Positions 1-7,972 of a DNA stretch of 27,920 bases are shown here, piece after piece. The DNA is from Chloroflexota bacterium. Lineage in GTDB: Bacteria; Chloroflexota; Ktedonobacteria; Ktedonobacterales; Ktedonobacteraceae. Location of the stretch: NCBI GenBank assembly GCA_005879655.1, contig VBJK01000115.1:1-27920 (forward strand), written 5' to 3'. The notes under the pieces are model-generated. The model saw only the letters and a list, made by a program, of their open reading frames with translations, did no database searches and was not told the origin of the DNA. Position numbers and translations under genes: made by a program. The stretch's first letter is position 1, and each line of letters opens with the position of its first letter.

Positions 1-382
1 ATTCATCCATATTCGTCTTGCCAATCATCACAATACCTGCGGCATTGAGATGTTCCATCGCAGCTGCATCGTATGGAGGTTTAAAGTTTTCTAACATACG
101 AGAGCCACAAGTGGTCGCAACATCTTTTGTGCAGATAACATCTTTAATGGCAATGGGAATGCCGGTCAGTGGCGAGACGCCCTCACCACTGGCCAAGCGC
201 TGATCGGCCTCTCTAGCTTGCTTGAGTGCCAGATCATCAGTCACCAGGGTGAACGCCTTGACTTTGGGTTCGACCTCACGGATACGATCAAGATGGGCCT
301 GTGTTAACTCTACTGAAGAGATTTTGCGTTGCCGTAGCAGTTCTGCTGCCTCGTGGATCGTCAGTTGATACAATTCAGTCAT
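1..382 (-). CDS. gatA: Glutamyl-tRNA(Gln) amidotransferase subunit A, N-terminal part (cut by window edge)
   Basis: The first 127 codons are present, read leftward from an ATG at 382-380; the rest lies outside the window. GatA is the amidase subunit of GatCAB, which turns Glu-tRNA(Gln) (often also Asp-tRNA(Asn)) into the amidated form in the cytoplasm. The N-terminus carries the family start (MTELYQLTIHEAAELL), a GIPIAIKD motif whose Lys80 matches the first residue of the Lys-Ser-Ser catalytic triad, and a downstream IGKTNMDE segment. The two catalytic serines would fall beyond the edge. The gene starts 6 bases after the gatC stop, and its likely ribosome site (GGAGGGAG) lies in the end of gatC, suggesting translational coupling. 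Identity is very secure from sequence plus the gatC neighbour. Confidence 0.95.
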   Translation of the reverse strand, partial: MTELYQLTIHEAAELLRQRKISSVELTQAHLDRIREVEPKVKAFTLVTDDLALKQAREADQRLASGEGVSPLTGIPIAIKDVICTKDVATTCGSRMLENFKPPYDAAAMEHLNAAGIVMIGKTNMDE

Positions 383-388
383 GATCTG

Positions 389-679
389 TTACACTCCCTC
401 CAACACCGCATTGACTTTCAGGCAACCGTCTTCCTGATCTGGTGCATTGGCAAGCAGTACTGCTGGTGGGTAAGATGGTTGTGGTGTATCAAGGCGTGTA
501 ATATTAGTAAGGCGTGAGGCATGTGCAGTAGGAGAAACATTGCTCACATCAGCTTCTTGTAGAATCTGAATATGTTCCAGAATGGCGGAGAGTTGACTCC
601 CAAAAGTTTCGATATCATCCTCGCTCAGGCCCAGCCGAGCGAGTTTGGCTACATTTAATACCGTCTCACGATCAATCAT
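389..679 (-). CDS. gatC: Glutamyl-tRNA(Gln) amidotransferase subunit C
   Basis: This 96-residue protein has the usual GatC length and sequence: MIDRETVLNVAKLARLGLSE at the start and a C-terminal half in which an LDTP motif precedes the usual P-x-x-x-LLANAP stretch. GatC wraps around GatA and stabilises the GatCAB complex. A TTG two codons upstream (685-683) is possible, but the ATG at 679 sits 7 bases after an AGAAGGG ribosome site while the TTG is too close to it, so I chose the ATG. The gene lies 26 bases after acylphosphatase and 6 before gatA, all on the minus strand, so the three are probably co-transcribed. Nothing unusual is seen. Confidence 0.94.
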   Translation of the reverse strand: MIDRETVLNVAKLARLGLSEDDIETFGSQLSAILEHIQILQEADVSNVSPTAHASRLTNITRLDTPQPSYPPAVLLANAPDQEDGCLKVNAVLEGV

Positions 680-705
680 AGACAATCCCTTCTCAAATAG
701 TCATG

Positions 706-996
706 TCACCAACGAATATGAAATCCGCTTATATGCTCTGTTGGTGCTCTCCACGTAACCTGTACCCCTGCTACATCGGCGGCTGATGGACCCTGGCGCA
801 ACAAGGCCAGGAGATATTCGAGGGCCGGTCGAGGTCCTTGCGCGAGCACTTCTACATCATCATTGTTTGTATTGCGTACATAGCCACGCAATGCCAGAGT
901 GGAGGCTTTCTGAACGACAAAATAACGGAAGCCTACGCCCTGAACGCGCCCATGTACCGTTGCATAGAGTTCTTGTATGGCATTGCTCTGACTCAT
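706..996 (-). CDS. acyP: Acylphosphatase
   Basis: A 96-residue protein, the normal size for acylphosphatase, which hydrolyses carboxyl-phosphate bonds such as that in acetyl phosphate. The signature GRVQGVGFRYFV is present, giving the phosphate-binding loop and its Arg. It is followed by GYVRNTNNDDVEV with the catalytic Asn, and the end GFHIRW fits the family. An upstream in-frame extension to 1095 exists but has no family similarity. The ATG at 996 gives the expected N-terminus, though no strong ribosome site precedes it. It is the first gene of an apparent acyP-gatC-gatA operon and is divergent from moxR across about 220 bases. I did not find a convincing promoter in that gap for either direction. 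Confidence 0.93.
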   Translation of the reverse strand: MSQSNAIQELYATVHGRVQGVGFRYFVVQKASTLALRGYVRNTNNDDVEVLAQGPRPALEYLLALLRQGPSAADVAGVQVTWRAPTEHISGFHIRW

Positions 997-1217
997 TGGG
1001 ACAATGATAGCATATTCTAGCGTTTGGGCATAGTATGTTTCATATGAGCTAAGCCATAGGTTTCCCTGCTGACTCCTTCTGGCATACAGGTACAAGCAGT
1101 CACCCCCGCATTTTGCACGCTCATACGGGTTGAGACATATTGCTTAGCGCGGCAATTTTTGTGATGATACTTGTGCCAGTGTGGTAAGATTGGTAAAAAA
1201 CGGCATAAATATCGCTG

Positions 1218-2243
1218 ATGTCAACATATCAACGTCTAAGCCTTATAGTAGACCACATTGAAGAGAGAAGTATGCAGTCAATACAAGACTTGTCAACCGC
1301 TGTACAGCGAGTCATAGCGAACGTTGAGCGTGTTATCGTTGGTAAAGCTGAGGCAGTGGCGTTTAGTCTCATCGCCGTCATTTGTCGTGGACATGTGCTT
1401 TTTGAAGATGTGCCTGGCGTCGGCAAAACTGTCCTCACGAAATCAATTGCGCGCTCGATTGGATGTACCTTTAAGCGTATCCAGTTTACTCCTGACCTGC
1501 TACCTAGCGATGTTACGGGTGTTTCTATTTATAGTCAGGAGACAGGAAATTTTGAGTTTCGTGCCTGGCCGATTATGTCGCAGATTGTGCTGGCCGATGA
1601 AATTAACCGTGCAACGCCTAAAACACAATCCGCATTACTTGAAGCGATGGAAGAAGCGCAGATCACCATCGACGGCGTCACTTATCGCTTACCAGAACCA
1701 TTTATGGTGATGGCCACGCAAAACCCCATTGAATACGAAGGAACATTCCCTTTGCCAGAAGCACAGCTTGATCGCTTTATGATGAGTATCAAGCTTGGCT
1801 ATCCCAAAGCTGCCGATGAAGTGAATATTCTGGATAGCCATCAACATCATCATCCACTAGAAGATTTAGTCCAAATTATGACCGCAGACGAACTCATCTT
1901 GATCCAACGTCAAGTCCGCTCTGTACATGTTGATCCTTCTATTCGTGAATATATTGTAGCGATTGCTCAAGCCACACGTAATCATCCAAATATCTATCTG
2001 GGTGTCAGTCCACGTGGCTCTTTAGCAATGTTTCGTGCATCACAGGCGCTAGCGGCAATGCGTAGTCGCGGCTACGTCATTCCAGACGACGTGAAGCTGC
2101 TTACCAAGCCAACACTGGCCCACCGCATTATCGTTACGCCTGCGGCACGTGTGCGCTCGATTACCTCGGCGTCGCTACTGGACGAGATCTTGCAGACCGT
2201 TCCTGTGCCTAATGCATGGGTTGGTGGCGGGAAGGTGCGCTAG
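1218..2243 (+). CDS. MoxR-family AAA+ ATPase
   Basis: A 341-residue AAA+ ATPase of the MoxR group (AAA_3 core). Walker A reads EDVPGVGKT with Lys70, and Walker B reads IVLADEINRA with Asp127 and Glu128. The sensor-1 region (MVMATQNPIEYEGTFPLPEAQ) and the C-terminal lid with the GVSPRGSLAM motif are typical of MoxR. These ATPases act as chaperone-like partners of DUF58 and VWA proteins, here consistent with the next two genes. ATG 1218 is used, but ATG 1272 (MQSIQDL), which follows a GAGAGAAG stretch, would also give a complete MoxR protein. The stop is 2 bases before the DUF58 start, so co-translation is likely. The ATPase looks intact even though its DUF58 partner is broken. Confidence 0.93.
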   Translation: MSTYQRLSLIVDHIEERSMQSIQDLSTAVQRVIANVERVIVGKAEAVAFSLIAVICRGHVLFEDVPGVGKTVLTKSIARSIGCTFKRIQFTPDLLPSDVTGVSIYSQETGNFEFRAWPIMSQIVLADEINRATPKTQSALLEAMEEAQITIDGVTYRLPEPFMVMATQNPIEYEGTFPLPEAQLDRFMMSIKLGYPKAADEVNILDSHQHHHPLEDLVQIMTADELILIQRQVRSVHVDPSIREYIVAIAQATRNHPNIYLGVSPRGSLAMFRASQALAAMRSRGYVIPDDVKLLTKPTLAHRIIVTPAARVRSITSASLLDEILQTVPVPNAWVGGGKVR

Positions 2244-2245
2244 CC

Positions 2246-3419
2246 ATGCGTCCCTGGCAAGCTGTCCTGCTCATTCTTGTCTTAGCAGCTCTGGCAATTA
2301 GTAGTGGTTGGAAAGACCTCTATGTACTGACCTATGTCTTGCTTGCGCTCTTCGTACTGTCATGGCTATGGGCACGTGATAGCTTGCGCAAGGTGGCATT
2401 TCGTCGTGTGACATCTGGCAGTCGCATACAAGTGGGAGAAGTCTTTGAGGAGCGCTTAATGCTGGAGAACTTGAGTGTCACACCCAAGTTGTGGATTCAG
2501 GTAGCGGATGGCTCTACACTGCCAGCTCATCGAGCTGGATATGTTGCCAGTATGGGCGGGCGTCAGCGCGCGCTGTGGCGGGCGCGCACGCTCTGTAGGC
2601 AGCGGGGACTGTTTCGACTTGGTCCTATTAGTGCTACGGGCGGTGATCCTTTTGGGCTATTTAGGCGGCGTACTGTGCTCTCTCCTGCACAAGAGCTGCT
2701 CGTACTGCCACGTATATTACCCATTACCAGTTTTTCTCTTTTTACTGGTGGCCTGCCCGGCAGGGGCAAGAGTTCGCGCCGTGCTTTACAGACGACAACC
2801 AATGCCACAACCATTCGTGAGTATGTAATGGGCGATGCGCTCAGTCGTGGTAAAGGAGTTCGATCTAGACCCTGCTCTTGATGTCTGGATCTTCTTGGAT
2901 CTGCATAAAAGGGTGCAAGCTGGCACTGGTGAGCATTCCACTGAAGAGTATGGCGTTACCATTGCGGCCACCGTTGCGACGTATCTTTTGCGTCAGGATT
3001 TCTCGATTGGCATGATCGTCAATGGCCGTCAGCGTGAATTCCTTGCACTCGATCGAGGCGATCGCCAAGTTGAGCGTGTACTGGAGACGCTAGCAGTGGT
3101 GACAGCGGGGGATGGACCTGAGCTACAAGAAGCACTTGCTATGGATGCGTTCCATCTGGGGCGTAATACAGCCGCTGTTGTGATTACACCATCCAATACC
3201 CAGCATTGGCATGAGGGTGTACGTCAATTGCAACAGCGCGGTGTGGAAGTTGCGGTGATTGGCTTAGATGCGGCATCTTTTAAAAAAAGTCCTGCTGATG
3301 AAGATACTCTGGCTTTGCTGGAGGGATCTGGTATACCTGTGTTGCGTATAAAGTGTAAAGATCCTCTTACTCAAATTCTGGAAGGTGGTTCTGATGCTCG
3401 TTATGCCCAACGGAGGTAA
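2246..3419 (+). pseudogene. DUF58 protein, broken by a small internal deletion/frameshift
   Basis: Two reading frames together spell one DUF58 protein. Frame one starts at ATG 2246 (ribosome site GGGAAGG), has two N-terminal membrane helices and runs through GPISATGGDPFGLF to TIREYVMGDALSRG, then reaches a stop at 2879-2881. The second frame resumes at about 2845 with VVKEFDLDPALDVWIFLDLH, the von Willebrand-like half, and ends at TAA 3419. DUF58 proteins normally have an I-x-W-x-x-(S/T)AR segment between the GD motif and the L-x-V-K-E-F/E segment. Here it is missing, so about 40 bases (3n+2) appear deleted, rather than one base miscalled. Flanking moxR and transglutaminase genes are intact. 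Alternatives are an assembly error or, less likely, two separately made halves. Confidence 0.82.
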
Positions 3420-3424
3420 GCAAG

Positions 3425-5911
3425 ATGAGCGATACCGCTGTTGAAAGGCTTGTCAGGCTTGTCTCCGATGTAAAAAAGGAAGATCATACAGGCAATGGTG
3501 GCGGGCAGTCTCGCAAAGCTATTGACGTTAGATTGGCTGAAGGCTGGTTTTCGTTGTTTCTGGTGGCCGGGGTAGTTTATAGTACCATATGGTCTGTACA
3601 GGCTGTGAACTGGGTTGACCATCTCAATGTTCTCACGCCTACCACGGCCTTGGGGCTAGCTGTTGGCGTTGTGGCTGCAAAACAGCGGCATCTTTCTCGT
3701 CTGCTTGTTCATCTAGTTACACCTTGCATTGGCTTCTCGTTGGCTTTGTGGCTGACTGCTGGTGCTTTTTACAAGGGCGATACCCTCGCGTTTGTGCGTG
3801 GTTTGCAAGGCTGGTTCACTACGGTAACGCATGGTGGTAGGGGGGATAGTGCATCCATTTTCCTCTTTTTTGTTGTGGCATTGGGTTTCATACTTGCCTA
3901 CACTAGCGCCTGGTTGGTTTATCGTACGCGTAGCCCCTGGCTAATGATTATTATCAATGCCGTTGTGTTGTTAATTAATCTGAGTAATGTTGAAGCTGGT
4001 GATGTCGTCTATCTCTTCATTTTTCTGGTGACATCTTTATTACTCTTGTTGCGCTTCAACGTTTATGAGTCAGTGATGCGCTGGCGGCGACAGGGATTGA
4101 AATACATGGGGGATATTGGCTGGGATATCATGCAGGTTGGTGCGTGGGTTTCGCTTGCTATTCTGGTCTTCTCCTGGATCTTGCCTGCTGGGTATATGGA
4201 CCCTACAGCATCGCAAATCTGGACGTTAAACGTCGGTCCGTGGGCGCAATTGCAGAATACCTGGGACCGTGTGCTTGCGATACAAGAGCGCAGTAATGCG
4301 AGCAATCCTGGCAATTTTAGAGATACCTTAGTGCTGGGCGGAAACCCCAATCTGAATCGTGAGACCGTCTTCACCGTGCAGAGCAGTGATGGATCACAAT
4401 ATCTGGCTTCCTTAAGCTATGATACCTATACGGCTGAACATGGCTGGAGTGTTGGAACGCTGGACGCTCTGCCTATCAATGCCAATCAAGAATACTTTTC
4501 TGGTGCCATGCTTACCCATACCTTGCAGCAGAAGATTACCGTCATCCATCCGCCAGGTGAACAATATCCGTATCTTTTCGGGGCAACACAGATCTCATCT
4601 GTCAGTCTGCCAGCCGATATACTGATGAGCCAGACCACTGGCGAATTTATCGCCTTGTTAAGGCAGAAAAGCTTCTTGACGGCGAATACCACCTATACAG
4701 TAGTTTCTCAGGTTTCTTCTGCCGATAAGCAAACGCTGAGTTCGGTACCTCTGCCTGTCGATGCTCCCAAAGCCTTGCCCACTAAGCCCGATATGCCAGC
4801 CTCGCCCAATTATTACAACCCGGCTATTGTGCGCACTTATACCCAGTCACCGCACAATCTTGACCCTGCTATTGCAGATGTGGCGAAGAAGATTACTGCC
4901 ACAGCGCCGACCATGTATGAGAAAGTTACTGCTTTAGAGTACTACTTGCGTACGCACTATACGTATAGCCTGGATATACAGCGCTCTCCCGATCAAGAAG
5001 GTGTTTCATGGTTTCTTTTCCATAGCGGCAACAAAGGCTTCTGCAACTACTTTGCCTCTGCTATGACTGTGATGGCGCGCTCATTAGGCATACCTGCTCG
5101 CGTGATGGTTGGGTATACCAATGGTGAAGATGATGTTGTGCATCATCAACGTGTCATTCACGGTACCGATGCCCATGCCTGGACGCAAATCTATTTTGCG
5201 GGCTATGGCTGGATAAATTTTGAGCCTACTGCAACTTTTGCCACATTTGCTCGTCCTCTGCCCAATCAGTATCACTCGACAGACGCTACTCAGAATACAA
5301 CTACTAGTGGGAAAAATATAATAACACCTACAACGCACAAAAAGCTATTTCAGCCTGAAGCATCTGACCATGCCAATGTTAGTGGGGGCAGCGATGGTAG
5401 CAAAGCCTGGTCGTTCACCCAACAGATGAGAGTTAGTTTAGCCGCGCTAATTTTGTCATTGCTCGGCGGTGCTATCCTCTTTGGCATTTGGTGGAGCCGC
5501 TTGTTCAGGCGCTATGACCTGGCAACTCGCATATATGGGCGTCTCTGCCTGCTTGCCCGTTGGGCTGGTATTGAGCTGCGGCCTTCACAAACGCCTTACG
5601 AGCGCATGCAAGCGGTGGCTCTAGCTACGCCTAAAGAGGCGAACATCCTCGAACGGCTCGGTGACATTTATGTTCGTAATCGTTGGGCTGACCCTGAGAG
5701 TATGGAGCATCCACATCGCAATGGCGAATTGAAGGAGCTACCCGCATTGTGGAGCCATCTGCAATCTGGTCTCTTCCTCTATGTAGTACGGCATCCATAC
5801 TTCCTACGTTGGCTACTGCTGCGTATGGGCAACTGGTTGTGCAGCATGTGGAGAAAGCATCCTGCAAAGCGCGTCTCTGCTAGATACGAATTGGAACAGC
5901 ACAACGAATAA
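3425..5911 (+). CDS. Transglutaminase-like membrane protein (TgpA/DUF3488 type)
   Basis: This 828-residue protein has about seven hydrophobic helices between residues 40 and 260, a long extracytoplasmic region, a transglutaminase core and one more helix near residue 675 followed by a cytoplasmic DUF4129-like tail. The core shows GFCNYFASAMTVMARSLGIP with Cys540, DAHAW with His584, and GYGWINFEPT with Glu600 where many relatives have Asp; FEPT is common in this subgroup. The start is well set by GGAGG eight bases before ATG 3425, and the DUF58 stop overlaps that ribosome site. MoxR, DUF58 and transglutaminase genes form a conserved trio thought to act at the cell envelope. The substrate is unknown, and a protease or peptide-remodelling role is possible. 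Confidence 0.9.
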   Translation: MSDTAVERLVRLVSDVKKEDHTGNGGGQSRKAIDVRLAEGWFSLFLVAGVVYSTIWSVQAVNWVDHLNVLTPTTALGLAVGVVAAKQRHLSRLLVHLVTPCIGFSLALWLTAGAFYKGDTLAFVRGLQGWFTTVTHGGRGDSASIFLFFVVALGFILAYTSAWLVYRTRSPWLMIIINAVVLLINLSNVEAGDVVYLFIFLVTSLLLLLRFNVYESVMRWRRQGLKYMGDIGWDIMQVGAWVSLAILVFSWILPAGYMDPTASQIWTLNVGPWAQLQNTWDRVLAIQERSNASNPGNFRDTLVLGGNPNLNRETVFTVQSSDGSQYLASLSYDTYTAEHGWSVGTLDALPINANQEYFSGAMLTHTLQQKITVIHPPGEQYPYLFGATQISSVSLPADILMSQTTGEFIALLRQKSFLTANTTYTVVSQVSSADKQTLSSVPLPVDAPKALPTKPDMPASPNYYNPAIVRTYTQSPHNLDPAIADVAKKITATAPTMYEKVTALEYYLRTHYTYSLDIQRSPDQEGVSWFLFHSGNKGFCNYFASAMTVMARSLGIPARVMVGYTNGEDDVVHHQRVIHGTDAHAWTQIYFAGYGWINFEPTATFATFARPLPNQYHSTDATQNTTTSGKNIITPTTHKKLFQPEASDHANVSGGSDGSKAWSFTQQMRVSLAALILSLLGGAILFGIWWSRLFRRYDLATRIYGRLCLLARWAGIELRPSQTPYERMQAVALATPKEANILERLGDIYVRNRWADPESMEHPHRNGELKELPALWSHLQSGLFLYVVRHPYFLRWLLLRMGNWLCSMWRKHPAKRVSARYELEQHNE

Positions 5912-5942
5912 TGTCTATATTCTGGCAAATTCAGCATTTTGC

Positions 5943-5972
5943 TTGACGTGATAGACGTGCGCCCGATACACT
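5943..5972 (+). promoter_or_regulatory. Predicted promoter for the 6059 gene
   Basis: TTGACG (5943-5948) and TACACT (5967-5972) are separated by 18 bases. Transcription would begin near 5980, leaving a leader of about 80 bases before ATG 6059. The position also argues against the longer reading that would start at 5939, upstream of this promoter. Confidence 0.55.
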
Positions 5973-6058
5973 ATAGATCGGCAGTCTGTAGAGGCAAACT
6001 AATGGGCTGTCCACTCTATTATTTTTTTGCATTTTTTTGTGCTGAAAGGCAGGTTTTT

Positions 6059-6424
6059 ATGGCTCATAATGAAGTAGCAGGGAGTGAGCAGTCACTTATT
6101 GCACGCTCAGCGAGTGCACAGCGATCTGTTGAGGTGCTGGGCGCTTTCCCGGTCCGTTTACAGAGATTAGATGTTGCGCGTCATATTGCCGTTACCCCTG
6201 ATGGAAAACGCTATGTCATTGCCTCATTTGATGATACCCGTCTGGGGAATGGTTATATAACCGCAATCTATCCACAGCAGAATGGCTATCTCACCCTTAT
6301 GCGCCTCGTTGTGTGTGAGATCTACAGCAAGACCCCTGAAGAGGCAGTGCAAAAACATGTTCACTGTATACAGGCAATACAGCAGGGGAAAGTTAGTGCG
6401 CTAGTGCAGTCTCTGCACAAATAA
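6059..6424 (+). CDS. Conserved-looking hypothetical protein, 121 residues
   Basis: I do not recognise this protein. From ATG 6059, preceded by an AAAGGCAGG ribosome site, it encodes 121 residues: a polar N-terminus (MAHNEVAGSEQSLIARSAS), then a compact region with a strand-rich appearance (VTPDGKRYVIASFDDTRLGNGYITAIYPQ) and a helical C-terminus (PEEAVQKHVHCIQAIQQGK). No signal peptide or membrane helix is visible. It has its own predicted promoter at 5943-5972 and no clear terminator, so reading into the following promoter region is possible. A longer in-frame reading from 5939 has no good start signal. Codon use resembles its neighbours, which supports a real gene. Confidence 0.7.
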   Translation: MAHNEVAGSEQSLIARSASAQRSVEVLGAFPVRLQRLDVARHIAVTPDGKRYVIASFDDTRLGNGYITAIYPQQNGYLTLMRLVVCEIYSKTPEEAVQKHVHCIQAIQQGKVSALVQSLHK

Positions 6425-6471
6425 ACTGATCCATTATGTAGCGTTTCTTGCGAGAGCAGTCTCTTTTGGCC

Positions 6472-6501
6472 TTGACAAAGCGCCAAATTATTCCGTATAC
6501 T
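6472..6501 (+). promoter_or_regulatory. Strong predicted sigma-70 type promoter
   Basis: TTGACA (6472-6477) and TATACT (6496-6501) with an 18-base spacer form one of the closest consensus matches in the window. The start would be near 6508. It drives a roughly 140-base leader, the small ORF at 6647 and the terminator at 6867-6913. Confidence 0.7.
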
Positions 6502-6550
6502 TGAATTGATCAGGGATTGAGTATGCAATTCCTTTTTGGACTCTGAGAAC

Positions 6551-6600
6551 AGCCTGTATTTTGATGAGCAGGCTTTGCAGCAGTTTTGTGATAACTGCTG
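6551..6600 (+). other. Structured 5' leader with two hairpins
   Basis: Two stems lie in the leader between the 6472 promoter and the small ORF: AGCCTG (6551-6556) with CAGGCT (6569-6574), and CAGCAGTT (6578-6585) with AACTGCTG (6593-6600) around a 7-base loop. No run of T follows, so these are not ordinary terminators. They could form a regulatory leader or protect the transcript. No known riboswitch class is recognised. Confidence 0.45.
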
Positions 6601-6646
6601 AGGATTGACACGCAAAAGCGGATTATCAAGAAAGGAGATGGCTAGC

Positions 6647-6847
6647 ATGGTCACTATTGCATATAACCAGTATTGCTTGCGTTTGCGCTGCGTACGTGAC
6701 ACGCAGATGGTCGCTAATGGCCGTGCTATGTGCATTGATCTCTCTCTTACCGGTGATGTCATGCTTGGCATTACCGTGCCTGACAGCGGGCAGTTTCAGG
6801 GGATCAGTGTGCCCATTTCCGGGAGTAGTCCGCCACCTGATAGGTGA
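6647..6847 (+). CDS. Small hypothetical protein, 66 residues
   Basis: An unrecognised 66-residue ORF. I place the start at ATG 6647 because AAAGGAG ends nine bases before it; the ATG at 6638 overlaps that ribosome site. The protein begins MVTIAYNQYCLRLRCVRD, has a central segment with MCIDLSLTGDVMLGITVPDSG and ends in a flexible, Pro/Ser-rich tail (SGSSPPPDR). Three cysteines (two near the N-terminus) are present; there is no membrane helix. It sits alone between a near-consensus promoter and a strong terminator, so the transcript itself is well supported, but whether its product is the peptide or an RNA cannot be told from sequence alone. Confidence 0.55.
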   Translation: MVTIAYNQYCLRLRCVRDTQMVANGRAMCIDLSLTGDVMLGITVPDSGQFQGISVPISGSSPPPDR

Positions 6848-6866
6848 GCAATAACGCAACTCCCTC

Positions 6867-6913
6867 AACCGTGGGCACTGGCCTAGAGCAGAAATCCAGT
6901 CCCACGGTTTTTT
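6867..6913 (+). terminator. Rho-independent terminator
   Basis: AACCGTGGG (6867-6875) pairs with CCCACGGTT (6901-6909), with additional inner pairing of CACTGG to CCAGT, followed by a run of T through 6913. It closes the small-ORF unit 20 bases after the stop. Confidence 0.85.
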
Positions 6914-6992
6914 GTCGTCATTTTTATGCTTTACCCGTGTATGGGGTAGTCTCCAAGAAGAACATGTTCTAATCACTGCAAGGAGAGAGAAA

Positions 6993-7952
6993 TTGGCAGT
7001 TCATGATCTGATTATTAATACGCCGTTAGTAGAAAATGTTGCTATTGATCCGGCGCAAGATGCGGTGGTTATCGATGGTGTCTCAATGATTTTTAAAAAA
7101 GCCCGTCCATTATGGGGTAAGCGCAGGGAGCAACGGCAGGACGATGAAAAAAAGCGCGAGGTGCGTGCTGTCGATAATGTCAGTCTGACGATCAAGCGAC
7201 GTGAAATTGTTGGTATCCTTGGCGCGAACGGTTCAGGGAAATCGACCTTGATTCGTATCCTCTCAACGTTATTAATTCCTAACGCCGGGCAGGTGAGCAT
7301 CTTTGGCTATGATGTCGTGAAAGACGAACGCATGGTGCAGCGACTGATTAACCGTGTAAGTGTCGAAGCCTCGTTCTTCAAGAAACTCTCGCCTATGGAG
7401 AACTTGCTCTATGCAGCGCGCCTCTACAATATGTCCGGTGCTGAGGCGCGCTCGATGATCACGACCATTCTGACACGGCTGGGCATTAAAGAAGACCGCA
7501 TTCATGCCCCCTTGGAGAATATGTCGCGTGGTATGCAGCAGAAAGTTGCTATTGCTCGTGCATTTCTTACAGCTCCCATTGTCTTGCTGCTGGATGAACC
7601 CACGACCGGCTTAGATCCGCGCTCCAAGATCGATGTACAGAACTTTGTAAATGAACTGCGTGAGCAGCAAGATGCGACTATTCTGCTTACTACTCACGAT
7701 ATGGATGAGGCAGAGGCGCTCTGTGATCGCGTAGCTATTCTCGATCAGGGACGCATTATGGCTCTGGGGGAGACAAAGGAACTGAAACGTATTGTTGGTG
7801 AATTGATGGGGCGTGCAACGCCTGCAACGATGAATGAAGTGTTTATGTACTACACGGCAAGTCATCAGATTACGGAAGAGGATATCCAGCGCTACGGTAG
7901 CTGGGAGAAGGCTTTCGAGGCGTTAGAGGCTCAACGACAAGACGAGCAATGA
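6993..7952 (+). CDS. ABC-2 type transporter, ATP-binding protein
   Basis: The nucleotide-binding half of an ABC-2 exporter. From TTG 6993 it has 319 residues; AGGAGAG lies five bases before this TTG and no in-frame ATG is better placed. Visible motifs are Walker A GANGSGKST (77-85), the signature NMSRGMQQK in place of LSGGQ, Walker B VLLLDEPTTGLD (Asp201, Glu202) and the switch His235 in TTHDMDEAEAL. The order and the tail (ALGETKELKRIVG) fit the DrrA/CcmA group of drug, lipid or polysaccharide exporters. An unusual charged insertion (GKRREQRQDDEKKREVR) precedes the DNVSLTI strand. The partner permease begins 20 bases downstream. The exported substrate cannot be predicted. Confidence 0.92.
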   Translation: MAVHDLIINTPLVENVAIDPAQDAVVIDGVSMIFKKARPLWGKRREQRQDDEKKREVRAVDNVSLTIKRREIVGILGANGSGKSTLIRILSTLLIPNAGQVSIFGYDVVKDERMVQRLINRVSVEASFFKKLSPMENLLYAARLYNMSGAEARSMITTILTRLGIKEDRIHAPLENMSRGMQQKVAIARAFLTAPIVLLLDEPTTGLDPRSKIDVQNFVNELREQQDATILLTTHDMDEAEALCDRVAILDQGRIMALGETKELKRIVGELMGRATPATMNEVFMYYTASHQITEEDIQRYGSWEKAFEALEAQRQDEQ

Positions 7953-7972
7953 GTACATAAGGAAAATCATAC

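Noticed and set aside
2835..2881. Programmed +1 frameshift in the DUF58 gene
   Set aside because: No slippery stop-adjacent context is seen, and a frameshift would still leave the conserved I-x-W-x-x-AR segment missing; a deletion explains both facts.
6604..6633. Second TTGACA at 6604-6609 as another promoter
   Set aside because: No -10 box lies at 16-18 bases; the downstream bases are the ribosome site of the small ORF.
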